A stretch of 64,000 nucleotides of DNA, from contig NC_067204.1 in NCBI RefSeq assembly GCF_026262505.1, positions 13,844,522 through 13,908,521 on the forward strand, written 5' to 3'. The notes beneath the pieces are model-generated. The model had not been told where the DNA came from, searched no databases, and saw only the letters and a program-made list of their open reading frames with translations. This DNA is from Trichomonas vaginalis G3. Its lineage: Eukaryota > Parabasalia > Trichomonadida > Trichomonadidae. Within the stretch, counting starts at the first letter, position 1; every line of letters starts with the position of its first letter. Shown here in pieces: positions 10,610 to 20,662 of this stretch. The position numbers and the translations under genes are program-made.

Positions 10610-10846
10610 CTATCTACCTCCTATTTTATTAAGTATTCCTTCAGCTATTCCACCAATTGCGTTACCCGCTTGTGCTCCCATCGCCGGATTACCTGCTTTA
10701 GTGCCTAATACTCCACCTATGATAGTTCCTGCCGTTTTCGCTACTGGTGCCAAAAAGTTTGCTACAGGTTTAATAATCTTTTGATGAACCCAACCCGCAG
10801 CTTTCTTAATTCCTTCCCATAATTTTTTAAAGAATCCTGCCGCCAT
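10610..10846 (-). CDS. Small amphipathic and glycine-zipper protein (MAAGFFKKLW type)
   Basis: The protein has 78 residues. The N-terminal amphipathic helix (MAAGFFKKLWEGIKKAAGWV) is followed by a hydrophobic Gly/Ala-rich stretch (AGTIIGGVLGTKAGNP) with GxxxG-like spacing, typical of membrane-inserting proteins. It converges on 10374-10589 with only ~20 bp between the stops. The shared N-terminus suggests duplication followed by divergence of the C-terminal half. In E2 this gene is frameshifted at the Gly-rich part. No named family is recognised. Confidence 0.7.
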   Translation of the reverse strand: MAAGFFKKLWEGIKKAAGWVHQKIIKPVANFLAPVAKTAGTIIGGVLGTKAGNPAMGAQAGNAIGGIAEGILNKIGGR

Positions 10847-10912
10847 TTCTGATTTAATATTAATTAAAAAATATATTTCATCACTTATATTCTAATTTTT
10901 ATTTAATGATAA

Positions 10913-11293
10913 ATGAAACCAATTTTAAAAATAAATGAAACAGAGGAGGAAGAAATAAATGAAAGTAAAAATGTTCAACAAAAAATAAACGTTGTTAAAC
11001 CAATTACTGAAATAAAAATTTTTTCATCTGTTGAAGAATTTAATGACTATTATGCTAATAATAAAAAATTATTTGAAGAATTGACAACGTGTAAATTGAA
11101 TAAAATGTTTAAAGTTGATGGATTCAAAATTTCAAAAATAAAAGGAGTGGTTAGTTTGAAATCTATTCCTCAATCAAGAATCACCTCATTAATGAAAATA
11201 GATGATTTAACAAAAAGAATAGAAATTATTGAAGAAAGAATGAATCAAATAATTGATTTCATAAATCATGACTCGTTGAGCCCGGGTCCTTAA
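10913..11293 (+). CDS. Unassigned element protein with C-terminal coiled coil
   Basis: The protein has 126 residues, starting MKPILKINETEEEEINE after a GATAA. It has an acidic N-terminus, a middle block EFNDYYANNKKLFEEL and a C-terminal heptad region (DLTKRIEIIEERMNQIIDFI) likely to form a coiled coil. The stop overlaps by 4 bp the stop of the convergent gene at 11290-11769. The E2 copy (47742-48083) is frameshifted near its end. No family is recognised. Confidence 0.65.
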   Translation: MKPILKINETEEEEINESKNVQQKINVVKPITEIKIFSSVEEFNDYYANNKKLFEELTTCKLNKMFKVDGFKISKIKGVVSLKSIPQSRITSLMKIDDLTKRIEIIEERMNQIIDFINHDSLSPGP

Positions 11294-11769
11294 AGCCCAT
11301 CACTGAGTTCAAGGTTATATTCATCAAATATTTCATTATTAAATGCAACTTCTGCTAGTTTATTTATTTTTTCAATACGATCATTTGAAAGTCTATCGTT
11401 TAATATTTTCTGAAGTTTTTCATTTTCTAGTTCTGAAACTTTATTTGGATGATATGTAAATTCATGAAATTCTTTGGCCTCGGTTTTGATCATTAATTTA
11501 CAAAGAACTTTTGTGGTTGGAATTCGTTTGAACCATTTATTAGTTATATTCGTTATATATTCAATATCTGGAATTAATTTCCAAATTTTTGCATTTTCAA
11601 TTAATTTATTATCAAATGCAAAAGCAATGGGTTTAATATTATGTTTACCTTTATAATATAAACTTTCTACATAATCATCGAAATAAACATCTACTTGTTT
11701 AACATTTTCAAGAATTGGTGAAAGAGCATCCATTAATTGATTGACGGTTACGAATCTTGATCCACTCAT
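11290..11769 (-). CDS. Unassigned 159-residue element protein
   Basis: It starts MSGSRFVTVNQLMDALSPIL at 11767-11769. The frame is intact. It has a DVYFDDYVES motif and a helical, charged C-terminal half. The E2 copy (48117-48597) is frameshifted, and a truncated duplicate of its first ~55 codons lies in the E2 left terminal repeat. It is the last gene before the terminal repeat. No family is recognised. Confidence 0.65.
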   Translation of the reverse strand: MSGSRFVTVNQLMDALSPILENVKQVDVYFDDYVESLYYKGKHNIKPIAFAFDNKLIENAKIWKLIPDIEYITNITNKWFKRIPTTKVLCKLMIKTEAKEFHEFTYHPNKVSELENEKLQKILNDRLSNDRIEKINKLAEVAFNNEIFDEYNLELSDGL

Positions 11770-11819
11770 TTTCTTACGAATTAAAAAAATAAATTATTCA
11801 AAAATGTCAGAAGAAAATA

Positions 11820-13113
11820 TAGGGTGTCCAAAGGTGCGTTTAGCACAGCGCTCTATATGAGACTATTAAAGGAGATATATGCTGATTATAAATATATAAT
11901 AAAAAATATGAATATATGTATATGATGAGTAAGTTGTATTTTGGCGCCATGCCGGGATATAAAATGAATTTTGAGACAAGAGGCGGTTTCGCGGGAAATT
12001 TTGGCGGGATTTTTTCATTTTTTAATGAATCATAAAGAAAACATCTCGCTCTTGCAAAAAAATGCAAAGACTGTAAAAAAATCTACGAGACATTGGTAAA
12101 ATGCTTCGGTATGGATGCTCCTAGCTATTCCACTGTAACGTATCATGTTAGGATGTATCACTTCATGAACAAAAGGCGCCCATCATAAAAATTGACAAAA
12201 AATCGCCGGATCAAAGAAAAATCAAAGCAATTCTTCAAGCGCTAGATGAAGACCCAAGAGCATCACTCAGAAGGATAGAGGAGATGACAAAGATACCACG
12301 TACAACAGTCAGTTATTATCTGCATAATATTTGAACTACAAACTAGCGTATACACGTTGGGTTCCGCACAACCTTAATTCAGTTCAAAAAAAATCTAGAG
12401 TCCAATCTTCGAAAGAGCTCCTCTCTATATTGGGTGCGTATCAATCCAAGAAGTTCGCTTTTTAGTAACAGGGACGAGTCTTGGTTTCAATATGCAACAG
12501 AAGCCAAAATCATGTGGATCCCGAAGGATGAAAATCCGCAAACATTCCCGAAGAAAAAAATTGACACACCAATGATGATGTTGTCGGTTTTTTGGGCGTG
12601 AATGGCATCATCGCAATTGATATTCTTAAAACCTAATACGATGAATGCTCAGTATCTAATTGACAATGTTCTTACTCAAATTATCAATTCTGATGAGTTT
12701 GAGAAATCCAAACAACAAAAACAAAAGTTTGCAATTCATTTTGATAATTCAAGAGTTCACAAAAGTCATAAGGTAATGAATTACTTGTTGGAAAACAATG
12801 TCAAAGTTGTTCCAAACCCAATTTATTCACCTGATATTGCACCCTCTGACTTTTATTTATTCGGCACGCTAAAAAAGAGAGCTGAAGGACGCGAATTCGC
12901 GAGTCCAGATGATCTTGAAAATTTTGTAAGAGAGCAATTTGAGCAATTTTCTCATGATGATTTAAAGCGTGTCTTTCAAGCCTGGATCGATCGCTGCGAA
13001 CGCGTGATTGAATCCAATGGTGATTATATTTAAATAAACTTTATATATATGTAACTTGTTTATTTCTATTCGCAGTATTCAGGTTTGTGCTAAACACACC
13101 TTTGGACACCCTA
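11820..13113. mobile_element. Tvmar1: Mariner element (Tvmar1 type) inserted in E1
   Basis: The element is 1,294 bp, with inverted ends TAGGGTGTCCAAAGGTG and their complement at 13097-13113, flanked by TA at 11818-11819 and 13114-13115, the expected mariner target duplication. It carries a decayed transposase. It lies between the 159-residue gene and the right terminal repeat of E1, a place with no insertion in E2, so it entered after the copies separated. Confidence 0.9.
12025..13033 (+). pseudogene. Mariner transposase, broken
   Basis: Coding begins at the ATG at 12025-12027 and stays open to a stop at ~12187. It continues in another frame with a helix-turn-helix segment (RRIEEMTKIPRTTVSYYL, ~12270-12325), is interrupted again, and ends in a 143-codon open stretch (12602-13033). 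That last piece holds the catalytic second and third acids: D in HFDNSR and D in IAPSDFY, with exactly 34 residues between them, the mariner D34D signature. It acts by cut-and-paste at TA sites. Multiple frameshifts make it inactive. Confidence 0.85.
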
Positions 13114-13745
13114 TATTTAAATAAATTATTTAAATTTTTTTACTCTATTCAAGAATTTTATTTTTGATATAACTCATTGAATTCAAAATTTTTTAAAAAA
13201 TTGACACCATATATAACCAGTAGAAGTTCTGCCAGTAGAAGTTCTGCCAGTATAAACTCTACCAGTAGAAGTTCTGCCAGTAGAAGTTCTGCCAGTATAA
13301 ACTCTACCAGTAGAAGTTCTGCCAGTATAAACTCTACCAGTAGAAGTTCTGCTAAAGTATTCATAAACACCTTTTTTATATCTTATTTACATCTAACATG
13401 CACCAATTTATTTTATAACTTTATTAATACTAAATTTTATTTCATACAAAAAGTAAAAATTCATAAGTTATATATTAATTTAATAAATTATATTATCATT
13501 TATAATAAAATTTTTCGAAATGCAGATAAATTTTAACATGTTCGAAATGAAACTATTATAAAATATATTCTTTTTATTAATGGTAATATAGGAATTGTAG
13601 GAATAAAAACTTTTTATAAATTATTCATAAATTTTTAAAATCGGTTTCATACAAAATAAAAATAAATTTTCATAAATGTAAGACATGAATTTTTAATGGT
13701 TTATTTTTTTAAAAAAATTTTTATTTCATTATGGTAGTGAATCTT
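13114..13745. other. E1-specific spacer between Tvmar1 and terminal-repeat gene
   Basis: In E2 the same interval is about 60 bp; here it is about 630 bp, AT-rich and containing the minisatellite at 13219-13353. A ~48-bp block near 13688-13735 recurs at about 14394-14443, flanking the terminal-repeat gene as a direct repeat. I see no convincing gene; the 119-codon plus frame owes its openness to the repeat. Confidence 0.6.
13219..13353. repeat. 15-bp minisatellite, nine units of two types
   Basis: There are nine 15-bp units of two kinds, AGTAGAAGTTCTGCC (A) and AGTATAAACTCTACC (B), in the order AABAABABA. Being a multiple of three, the array is open in several frames and encodes SRSSA/SINST on the plus strand. 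No start or product is supported. Confidence 0.85.
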
Positions 13746-14336
13746 TTATTCATGAAAATAATTATTTCTAATTTCTTTTACTCTCTCGTATATACTAGAT
13801 TTAAAGAATTCAGAACATTTCCCATAATCTCCTAAATGTTTTCTTATCCCTAACGTGTGCCAGTTATTATATGAAACTGAATAAACTTTATCTTTATCTT
13901 TACACCTTTCATCTCTTCCAATATATTTATATCTCAGTTTTGATTTAGCATTTTCATATTCATTAGCGTTTAATAATTCACAGTCTTCCTTTTTAAATAA
14001 ATGTTTAAGATATTCAGGATTTAATACTCTACGTTTATATGCTCCTAACTTAGTTCTAAAGGTTTTTCTACAAAATTTAGGAATTCCATCCTCTTTAATG
14101 CCATCAATGATTTCCATTTCATTATTTTCAATTTCTTCTTCTCGTTTATGAGGTCTTTGATTATGACTCCATTGATTCCATGAAATTAAATATTCTTTAT
14201 CATTATATTTATACCTCATTAGCTTATTTTGGCTTTCATATTCATTTAATAATTCACAGTCTTCCTTTTTAAATTGAAGTTTAACCCATTCAGGATTTAA
14301 ACAATGTTTAATTAATCGCGGAATATCTGACATCAT
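13746..14336 (-). CDS. Terminal-repeat protein with two ~50-residue modules
   Basis: The protein has 196 residues and begins MMSDIPRLIKHCLNPEWVKL. Two related modules are visible (~10-60 and ~100-165), each with LNPE(W/Y).K..F, EDCELLN, a YE-N/K-rich stretch, YKY and a final S.N.W. The pattern resembles nucleic-acid-binding repeat modules of phage and virus nucleases (the YKNSKTKLKFKC type) but without their cysteines. Near-identical copies occur in both terminal repeats of E2. The location in the repeats suggests a role in end recognition or regulation; this is inference. Confidence 0.65.
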   Translation of the reverse strand: MMSDIPRLIKHCLNPEWVKLQFKKEDCELLNEYESQNKLMRYKYNDKEYLISWNQWSHNQRPHKREEEIENNEMEIIDGIKEDGIPKFCRKTFRTKLGAYKRRVLNPEYLKHLFKKEDCELLNANEYENAKSKLRYKYIGRDERCKDKDKVYSVSYNNWHTLGIRKHLGDYGKCSEFFKSSIYERVKEIRNNYFHE

Positions 14337-14639
14337 CTATATATAGCTTCTTTTATAAAAGATAAAAAAATAAATTATTTTAAAATTAATGTTAATTTTT
14401 TAATGGTTTATTTTTTTTAAAAAATTATTTTTTATTTCATTATGTATGGGCTGAGTGTAAATGTCTTACAATTTTGAAAATTTTTTAAATCTTGATTTAT
14501 TCAAAAACGTAAGAATAAAAACCGTAAGAATCATACATTTTTTACTTCATATGTTAAAAAAAATGATACAAAATCGTTCAATATTGTATGAATTCTTACG
14601 TTTACAAAAAAGTCACACAACCCTTCAACATATACTACT
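14337..14639. repeat. Right terminus of E1 (outer part of terminal repeat)
   Basis: The first ~60 bases (ATATATAGCTTC onward) and the last ~30 bases match the E2 right terminus. The middle, about 14400-14605, is different and longer. No gene is supported here. Confidence 0.7.
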
Positions 14640-14765
14640 AATATCTTGAAATTACTTTCAATGCTTTAGTATTATATTAAAAATCAACCATAAAAGAGAT
14701 CTAAAATAACCAAATAACATAATTCATTTTGAGAATTTCTTACAAATTTTCAAAGAGTTGTATGC

Positions 14766-16031
14766 ATGAAAAATTTGAATTCTGGGTTTAATTTATCAAT
14801 TTATCCGCTATTGTTTATAATGTCATTTATTTACATTAGCAATAGATTAACCTGCGTGCCACTAAAGACTTCAGTTTCAGGAGATGAAGTTTTATTTCAA
14901 AATCATCTAACAGGATTTCGCTGGTTTTTCAATTTAAACTACGATTCGATGGAAGAAGTTGTCGATTTTGTAAATTTTTCGAACTATAATAGAACAGTTG
15001 TTATGCATAATGGCGAATTTCTTTGCCGAGTCGAAGTTCCCGCAGATACACTTTCTCGATCAATTGTATACATTACATTATTTAAAAATGCGTACTTATC
15101 TTCAACACCTGCTACAAGAAATTTCCAAATTATGACTTATAAAGAGCAATTTAAAGATTTTACCGTTAAACAAAAAAAGACCATCGGGCATTATCCAATT
15201 GGCGTTTACTACACACAAGTCTGGTACCATTGGGGCCATATGGTACACGATTTTATTAATGCAATGATGTTTGTCCCAAAGGAGATATATGACAGGGGAT
15301 TTGTTGTTCCCACACTACGTACAGGCTATGCAGCTACTTATGATTTCCTTTATAACATCGGTTTGGCTGATAAAATTAAATTATTAGATTTAGGCGATGG
15401 AAATCAAGTTTTAGTCGATGAATTATATATTTTAGGTACTACGCACTATGCACACGGATATAGCGTAGGTGGTTTTCAAAGATTAAGAAAACTCGTATTT
15501 AATCGTTTTCAATTGAACGGAATCAAGCCATACAAATTCTGCATAATCAACAGACCAGGGAAGACTCGCTTGATACATAATATCAAGGAATTACTCCAAG
15601 CTTTAACAGAAAAAACTAAAATTGACGAAGGTCAGAAATGGATCATCGAAGATTCAAACGTTAGTGATTTTAATGCAACAGTTAAGCGATGGAGTACCAT
15701 TAAAATGGTTGTAACTCCTTCTGGATCCGGAATTTACAATTCAATTTTTATGCAAGAAAAAACCGGAATTTTAGTAATGATGACGTTCATGATGGACATG
15801 CCGAACATCCATGTTGCTGCAATTAGCAATATTTACATGATCGGTGTTGGTCATAAGAAATTTGGCCATGATTTTATAGAAGCAATGCCGTGCGATATAG
15901 ATAGAATGGTTTTATGCGCAAATAGGTTGATAGAACTCTTACAAACAGGAAATCTTAATATGGACCAGTTATATTATCCTGTTCCTCCATCATGCGAGAA
16001 TCTATCACCTGCAATCGATCGGTTCGTTTAA
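14766..16031 (+). CDS. GT61-type (DUF563-like) glycosyltransferase, membrane anchored
   Basis: The protein has 421 residues. A hydrophobic segment at ~10-30 (LSIYPLLFIMSFIYI) suggests a type II signal anchor in the secretory pathway. The C-terminal half has the pattern of the GT61/DUF563 family: INRPGKTRLIHNIKELLQAL followed by a glycine motif TPSGSGIYNSIFMQ. Family members transfer sugars to glycans or glycoproteins; the substrate here is unknown. The gene starts only 127 bp after the end of E1, so the element sits in its upstream region. The frame is intact. Confidence 0.7.
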   Translation: MKNLNSGFNLSIYPLLFIMSFIYISNRLTCVPLKTSVSGDEVLFQNHLTGFRWFFNLNYDSMEEVVDFVNFSNYNRTVVMHNGEFLCRVEVPADTLSRSIVYITLFKNAYLSSTPATRNFQIMTYKEQFKDFTVKQKKTIGHYPIGVYYTQVWYHWGHMVHDFINAMMFVPKEIYDRGFVVPTLRTGYAATYDFLYNIGLADKIKLLDLGDGNQVLVDELYILGTTHYAHGYSVGGFQRLRKLVFNRFQLNGIKPYKFCIINRPGKTRLIHNIKELLQALTEKTKIDEGQKWIIEDSNVSDFNATVKRWSTIKMVVTPSGSGIYNSIFMQEKTGILVMMTFMMDMPNIHVAAISNIYMIGVGHKKFGHDFIEAMPCDIDRMVLCANRLIELLQTGNLNMDQLYYPVPPSCENLSPAIDRFV

Positions 16032-16338
16032 TATTTTTGTTAGTTTATGTATTTATGCCTTATTATTTAATAAATTTTGTTTTTTATCGTTCATTTTACA
16101 TCTATTATAGCATATTTACATGGTCATAGGCTAAGTTATTGGTTTCTTAATACTTAATATATGAAATCTCCTAAAGAAACACAAATTTTGTTTCAAATTT
16201 AGGGAAAAACTAAATAAACAGCTATTTATCTCCTTATATTTAGATGTATCATTGAATCATGTTATCATTCAGCATACTAAAACTCAAATATTATGATGTG
16301 TATTTGTAAAATTTTGAATTTTTATCGTCAAAATCAAA
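16032..16338. other. Intergenic, no feature seen
   Basis: AT-rich spacer between two same-strand genes. It probably holds the upstream region of the importin-like gene; I see no clear element or repeat. Confidence 0.5.
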
Positions 16339-18771
16339 ATGATTTCTGAGGATTTAATCATTTCTACACTGAGACAGACAACAACAGCCCAAGTTTCAGA
16401 AGCAGAAGAGAATTTGAAGCAAATGAGAGGATCATCAGACTTTTTTGATAAAATAATCTCGATTATTACTTCAAATCAAAATGATGTTATTAAACAAGCA
16501 GCAACAACACAACTACGTTTACTCCTTCATGAAAATGAAGAGCTTATGCAACAATTTTCTCTTGAATCCATTTCAGAGATTTTTAATAATTCTTCACAAG
16601 TCGTTCAGAGCACATTTCTCTTCATTGTTGATGAAATATTATCATATTTTATTAAACACGCTATGTTTGAACAAGTTTTACAGTTCATAATTTCGAGTAT
16701 TCAATCTGGCCTCTTATCTGGTTTCATGATACTTGATGAATTAACGAAATTAGAAATAAATGAACACGAGTATTACGATCAGATCGTTCCTGCACTCAAT
16801 TTGGCAATTGAATTCATAACTTCACAGGATATTACAGAATATACTAATTTTCAGCAGATAGTTACATGCGTCATGCGTTCATTTAAGCAGTTAGTCGTTA
16901 AAAGTTCAATAGATGCAGTATCTGAGGAAATAATTTCAACAATTTACACAATTTCAGCAGGATTACTTACATCTGAAGCCGAACTTTCAAACGATTTGTA
17001 TGAATCATTAACAGATGCAATCCTTGCCCCTCTAACAGTTAAAGAAGGAACAGAAATCACTACAGATTTCATTTCTCCAATTGTAGAGCCAATTCTTAAT
17101 ATTTTGACCGAAAGAACAGCATCGTATCCTGCTATGACATATGCTTTCAACATTTTGGAGATTTTTCTTACATATGATATTCCATATTCCGTTATTGAGC
17201 CAATGATCGACCATATCATCCTCCAAATATTTATTCCAACATTTCTGCCTCCAGCCGATGTATCAAATCTCGATGTTACCCAACTTTTAGACTTAATTTT
17301 TCCATCACCCCAAGAAAAGGAGTCCCCAGCCTCTGCTGCAGCGACTGCATTATCCGCTGGAGGACACAGAATCGCCAGTTCCGTTTTGAGCGTTGCTTCT
17401 CAACTTGAGTACTCAGATTCGAACATTGTTTACTCAATTATGTTCATTCTCTCGAAAGTAGCCTCATTTTTCTCAGAAGGTGATTCAGAGAACATTTCCT
17501 TCATCCAAAACTTGGCATTTGAATGTCTTTCCTCAACAGATTTGATGCCTTTCTTAGCGGGAGTTGTTTTCTTCACTGGCTACAAAAACATCGAAATTGC
17601 CGGCCAACTGGTTGTTCCTTTATCCAATGTATTCCTCGAAACAGACAATGACATTGTTGCCTACATAACACTTTGTTCTCTTTGTAATACATTGAGTGTT
17701 TTCGAAGATTTCGAAGTTTCAGAATCAAAATCAGAAATTTTCGAAAACATTGGGGAATCGATCAACCAAATTATCCAAAAAGTGTTCGAAATGAACGAGA
17801 AATACCCAACGCAATGGATGGCCGACAGTCTTGTTAATTTCACCAACTTCTTCGCTCCTGCTCTTCAAAGTTTTTCAATTGAATACACGACGAATTTGAT
17901 ACAAATGTTCAAACAATATATTGACGAAGATTCCGCGGAAGCACATGTTTCTGTTTCGACAATAACAAGGGCTATTGATAAAGTAGCCAAATCACAAGAG
18001 AAGAATGAAGAAACAGCAAACCAAATCGTTTCATTGCTCATGCAACAAGTCAATGAAATGCTCTATGAATCAAATTGTAGTTCGAATTACGCTGAAGAAA
18101 TAATTTCTATTTTGTGTACTTGTATTTCATATTCTCCAGCGTTTAATGAAGAATTGATGCAGATTCCGTCAATGCTACAGAAGTTCTTTGAAGATGATGA
18201 TGCGTTGATCGAATCAATCTCTCCTGCAATCAAAGTTTTGGCTTTGAAATTCCCTGATTCTTTCGAAATAAAAGAAGTGACAAATCCAATTTACGAAATT
18301 GCCACTTCACTTTTGGCTGATGAAGAAGAGTTTTGCGACAATTACTGGGAGTATTTAATAATAGTGTTCCAAGCAATATTTGTTAGATGCTGCCATTCTT
18401 CTTTCGCTTTGGAATTCATTGGAGAAATTAGCGAAAATTTGGCTGATTGGGATTTGCAAATCCACGACATAGTTGCAAGTATGGCAACAACTGATCCATC
18501 GATATTAGTCAAATACCCAACATTCTACACGTTTTGGATAGAAAATACTCGTCCTGCAGCATTTTTAAGATCTGCAATTTCTGTTTTCAAAAACTTTGAA
18601 AATTTGCCACAATTAGCTGGAAAAAGAGATGAAATTCTTGAGATTTGCTTCAGAAATATTGAAGTTCTCAAGGAAAACATGTCAAATGATGATGAAATGG
18701 AGATGGATGAAGAAGACTTATCCTTCTTTGATGTGAACGAACTTTGCAACTATCCTTTGTTTAAGAAATAA
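16339..18771 (+). CDS. Importin-beta-like (karyopherin) HEAT-repeat protein
   Basis: The protein has 810 residues and an intact frame. The first ~80 residues fit an importin-beta N-terminal domain: helical, with SEAEENLKQMRGSSDF and DVIKQAATTQLRLLLHENEE. The rest is a succession of amphipathic helices without catalytic motifs, as in HEAT-repeat transport receptors. The C-terminus is acidic (DDEMEMDEEDLSFFD), as in several importins. The expected role is carrying cargo through nuclear pores in a Ran-dependent way. The exact subtype cannot be assigned; the length is slightly below the usual 850-1,050. Base composition is ordinary for a cellular gene. Confidence 0.6.
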   Translation: MISEDLIISTLRQTTTAQVSEAEENLKQMRGSSDFFDKIISIITSNQNDVIKQAATTQLRLLLHENEELMQQFSLESISEIFNNSSQVVQSTFLFIVDEILSYFIKHAMFEQVLQFIISSIQSGLLSGFMILDELTKLEINEHEYYDQIVPALNLAIEFITSQDITEYTNFQQIVTCVMRSFKQLVVKSSIDAVSEEIISTIYTISAGLLTSEAELSNDLYESLTDAILAPLTVKEGTEITTDFISPIVEPILNILTERTASYPAMTYAFNILEIFLTYDIPYSVIEPMIDHIILQIFIPTFLPPADVSNLDVTQLLDLIFPSPQEKESPASAAATALSAGGHRIASSVLSVASQLEYSDSNIVYSIMFILSKVASFFSEGDSENISFIQNLAFECLSSTDLMPFLAGVVFFTGYKNIEIAGQLVVPLSNVFLETDNDIVAYITLCSLCNTLSVFEDFEVSESKSEIFENIGESINQIIQKVFEMNEKYPTQWMADSLVNFTNFFAPALQSFSIEYTTNLIQMFKQYIDEDSAEAHVSVSTITRAIDKVAKSQEKNEETANQIVSLLMQQVNEMLYESNCSSNYAEEIISILCTCISYSPAFNEELMQIPSMLQKFFEDDDALIESISPAIKVLALKFPDSFEIKEVTNPIYEIATSLLADEEEFCDNYWEYLIIVFQAIFVRCCHSSFALEFIGEISENLADWDLQIHDIVASMATTDPSILVKYPTFYTFWIENTRPAAFLRSAISVFKNFENLPQLAGKRDEILEICFRNIEVLKENMSNDDEMEMDEEDLSFFDVNELCNYPLFKK

Positions 18772-20152
18772 AAATAAGTAAAGAAATAATAGAGTTTATT
18801 TTATAAATATTTATATGTGGACTATTTATTTACTTAATAATATCGAAAAGCATTACTATATCAGACTTATGCAATTAGTTATCGATAGATTTCCAGATAA
18901 TATTAGAAATACCAATCACTTCAAATTGTTTTGGGCATTATGATTTTATTGAAAAAGAGACCCAATAATACCCTCAATTTTTAACTTTTGCAACTCCAAA
19001 AACCAGGTGTTTTTCCAGAACTACCATCTAGGATGAGTCCTAGGAGCTATAATTCTAGGGTTAGATGATACCCGCTTAGTACTTTTATTTGTATATGTTT
19101 TAGTGGAATTTGGTGAGGGGTCATGAAATTCGTATCTAATTTGCTATCATCTAAGCTGGTAAAAGTTAGAGAAAGCTATTTACTGGTTGTATATTACAAA
19201 TATACCTTGTAATAGAAAATATAAGTGTTTGTGATTTAAATTCGCTCAATTAGCTCGAAAATTTGTTTTATATCCATGACAAACTAACACAATCCTATTT
19301 ATTTGATTGCCAATCTGTTCCCAAAATATATCAGCATGAATATATATATATTGATATTATTTGCAATTTCATCATTAAATAGTACTTTTTTTTCTATTTT
19401 TAATTTAGAAATAGTATATTTATATGATAGCGACACAAGATTTTAATTAAAAAATATATGTTATCGATCATCACACTCAAATTGAATTTCAAAAATTTTA
19501 GAATTTTTCAATTTCAATATTGAAAATATATTTCTTATATCATAGCGATTCATGTTATAATAATATGGAGAAAAATATTGTTTTAAATCTAAAATTTAAA
19601 ATGAATGATTGGGCATTACATTAATCCAATTTATTGTTTATTTGTTAATCTAGTGGAAACAATTAATATTTTGGAGAAACAAAAATTTGAAATTTGAAAT
19701 TTTGAAAAAAATGCATGAATCGGTAATTAAACATTGATTTATTAATTTATTAGCCATGCTTTTGATGTTGGTCTTATTCTTAAGCCGATTTAAAGAATTA
19801 ATTTTTCCAAATCGTGTTTGACATTAACACATATAGATATATCAGGAAAAAAGGTATCACTTATCAAGTTATTGGTTTTTATGTATCTCCTAACTTTGCC
19901 TCGTTCTGAATACAATTCTAGTTAACGAATTTTAAATAACTATATGAAGAATACATCATTTTGGTTTTATTATTATTAAAATGATATATATTAGCTATGT
20001 ATATGCTTGTAAGAATATTATTCCGTGAATTGGAAACAGAAAAAATAAATTTAGACAGAAAATGCATATCTTTAAAAAATAATATGAAATTTAGCTTTGA
20101 TATTATTATCCGATAAAATATGCATGATAATTACTCCGCAAATAAAATTTAG
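18772..20152. other. Non-coding AT-rich DNA with one possible repeat end
   Basis: No gene is supported. A ~32-bp segment at about 18963-18995 (ATAATACCCTCAATTTTT onward) is the inverted match of 23421-23455 and could mark the end of an old element. GTGAGGGGTCATGAAA near 19113 also echoes GCAGGGGGTCATGAAA near 23407. Confidence 0.5.
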
Positions 20153-20662
20153 GAAGCAAGTTGTGACGGTTTGGGTTTTCAATGGCCCACAAGGAAGGAA
20201 GTATCGTTTTATCAGGCAACAAGAGGTCTTGAAATGAGTAAAGGACTGATCACCCTTGAAAGGTTCAAACTTGCTTGCGCGCCGCAGTCTTAAAAATGAT
20301 ATGTTTCACTTCTGGTCGAAAATTTCAACCTCTATGACAGTTGTTGGATGAACAATTGTGTAGCGGGATGAAATCTGAGTGCGGCCTGGGGCTGCAGCAT
20401 CAATCTTCCCGGCATCTTTACCGCAATCATCTCTTAGATTGCACACAAAGTTGCGAACGAGCAGCTTTCTATGCGGTAAAGATGCCGGTAAAAGAGAGCC
20501 GTAGTGATTCTCTGCTGCAGCGTCAATCTTCCCGGCATCTTTACCGCAATCATCTCTTAGATTGCCCACAAAGTTGCGAACGAGCAGTTTTCTATGCGGT
20601 AAAGATGCCGGAAAGAGAGAGTCGATGTGAGGTTCTTTTCGAGGGCTCCTTGAATGAGACAC
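20153..20662. repeat. GC-richer block with two 123-bp tandem units and hairpins
   Basis: This stretch is clearly richer in G+C than its surroundings. Two ~123-bp units start at CTGCAG 20392 and 20515. Each contains a perfect 16-bp inverted pair, CGGCATCTTTACCGCA and its complement. Open frames here are repeat artefacts; no product is recognised. It adjoins the large inverted duplication. Confidence 0.65.

Larger units (their letters stand above)
1..14639. mobile_element. Virus-like TIR element, copy 1 (E1), left end outside window
   Basis: The gene order matches the complete copy at 35920-49400, in the same orientation. Window base 1 corresponds to base 38167 of that copy, so about 2.2 kb of the left end is missing. 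The right terminus is recognised because ATATACTACT at 14630-14639 matches the E2 terminus, preceded by a similar GTCAC..ACCCTT..CA stretch. The six bases after it (AATATC) may be the target duplication, but the partner site is outside the window. A mariner element is inserted at 11820-13113. E1 has a KilA-N gene and a minisatellite that E2 lacks. Several genes are frameshifted. Confidence 0.85.

Noticed and set aside
13158-13370. Opposing open frames through the 15-bp repeat (SRSSA/SINST and AELLLVEFI)
   Set aside because: Openness follows from the 15-bp unit in all frames; no start context, domain or counterpart in E2.
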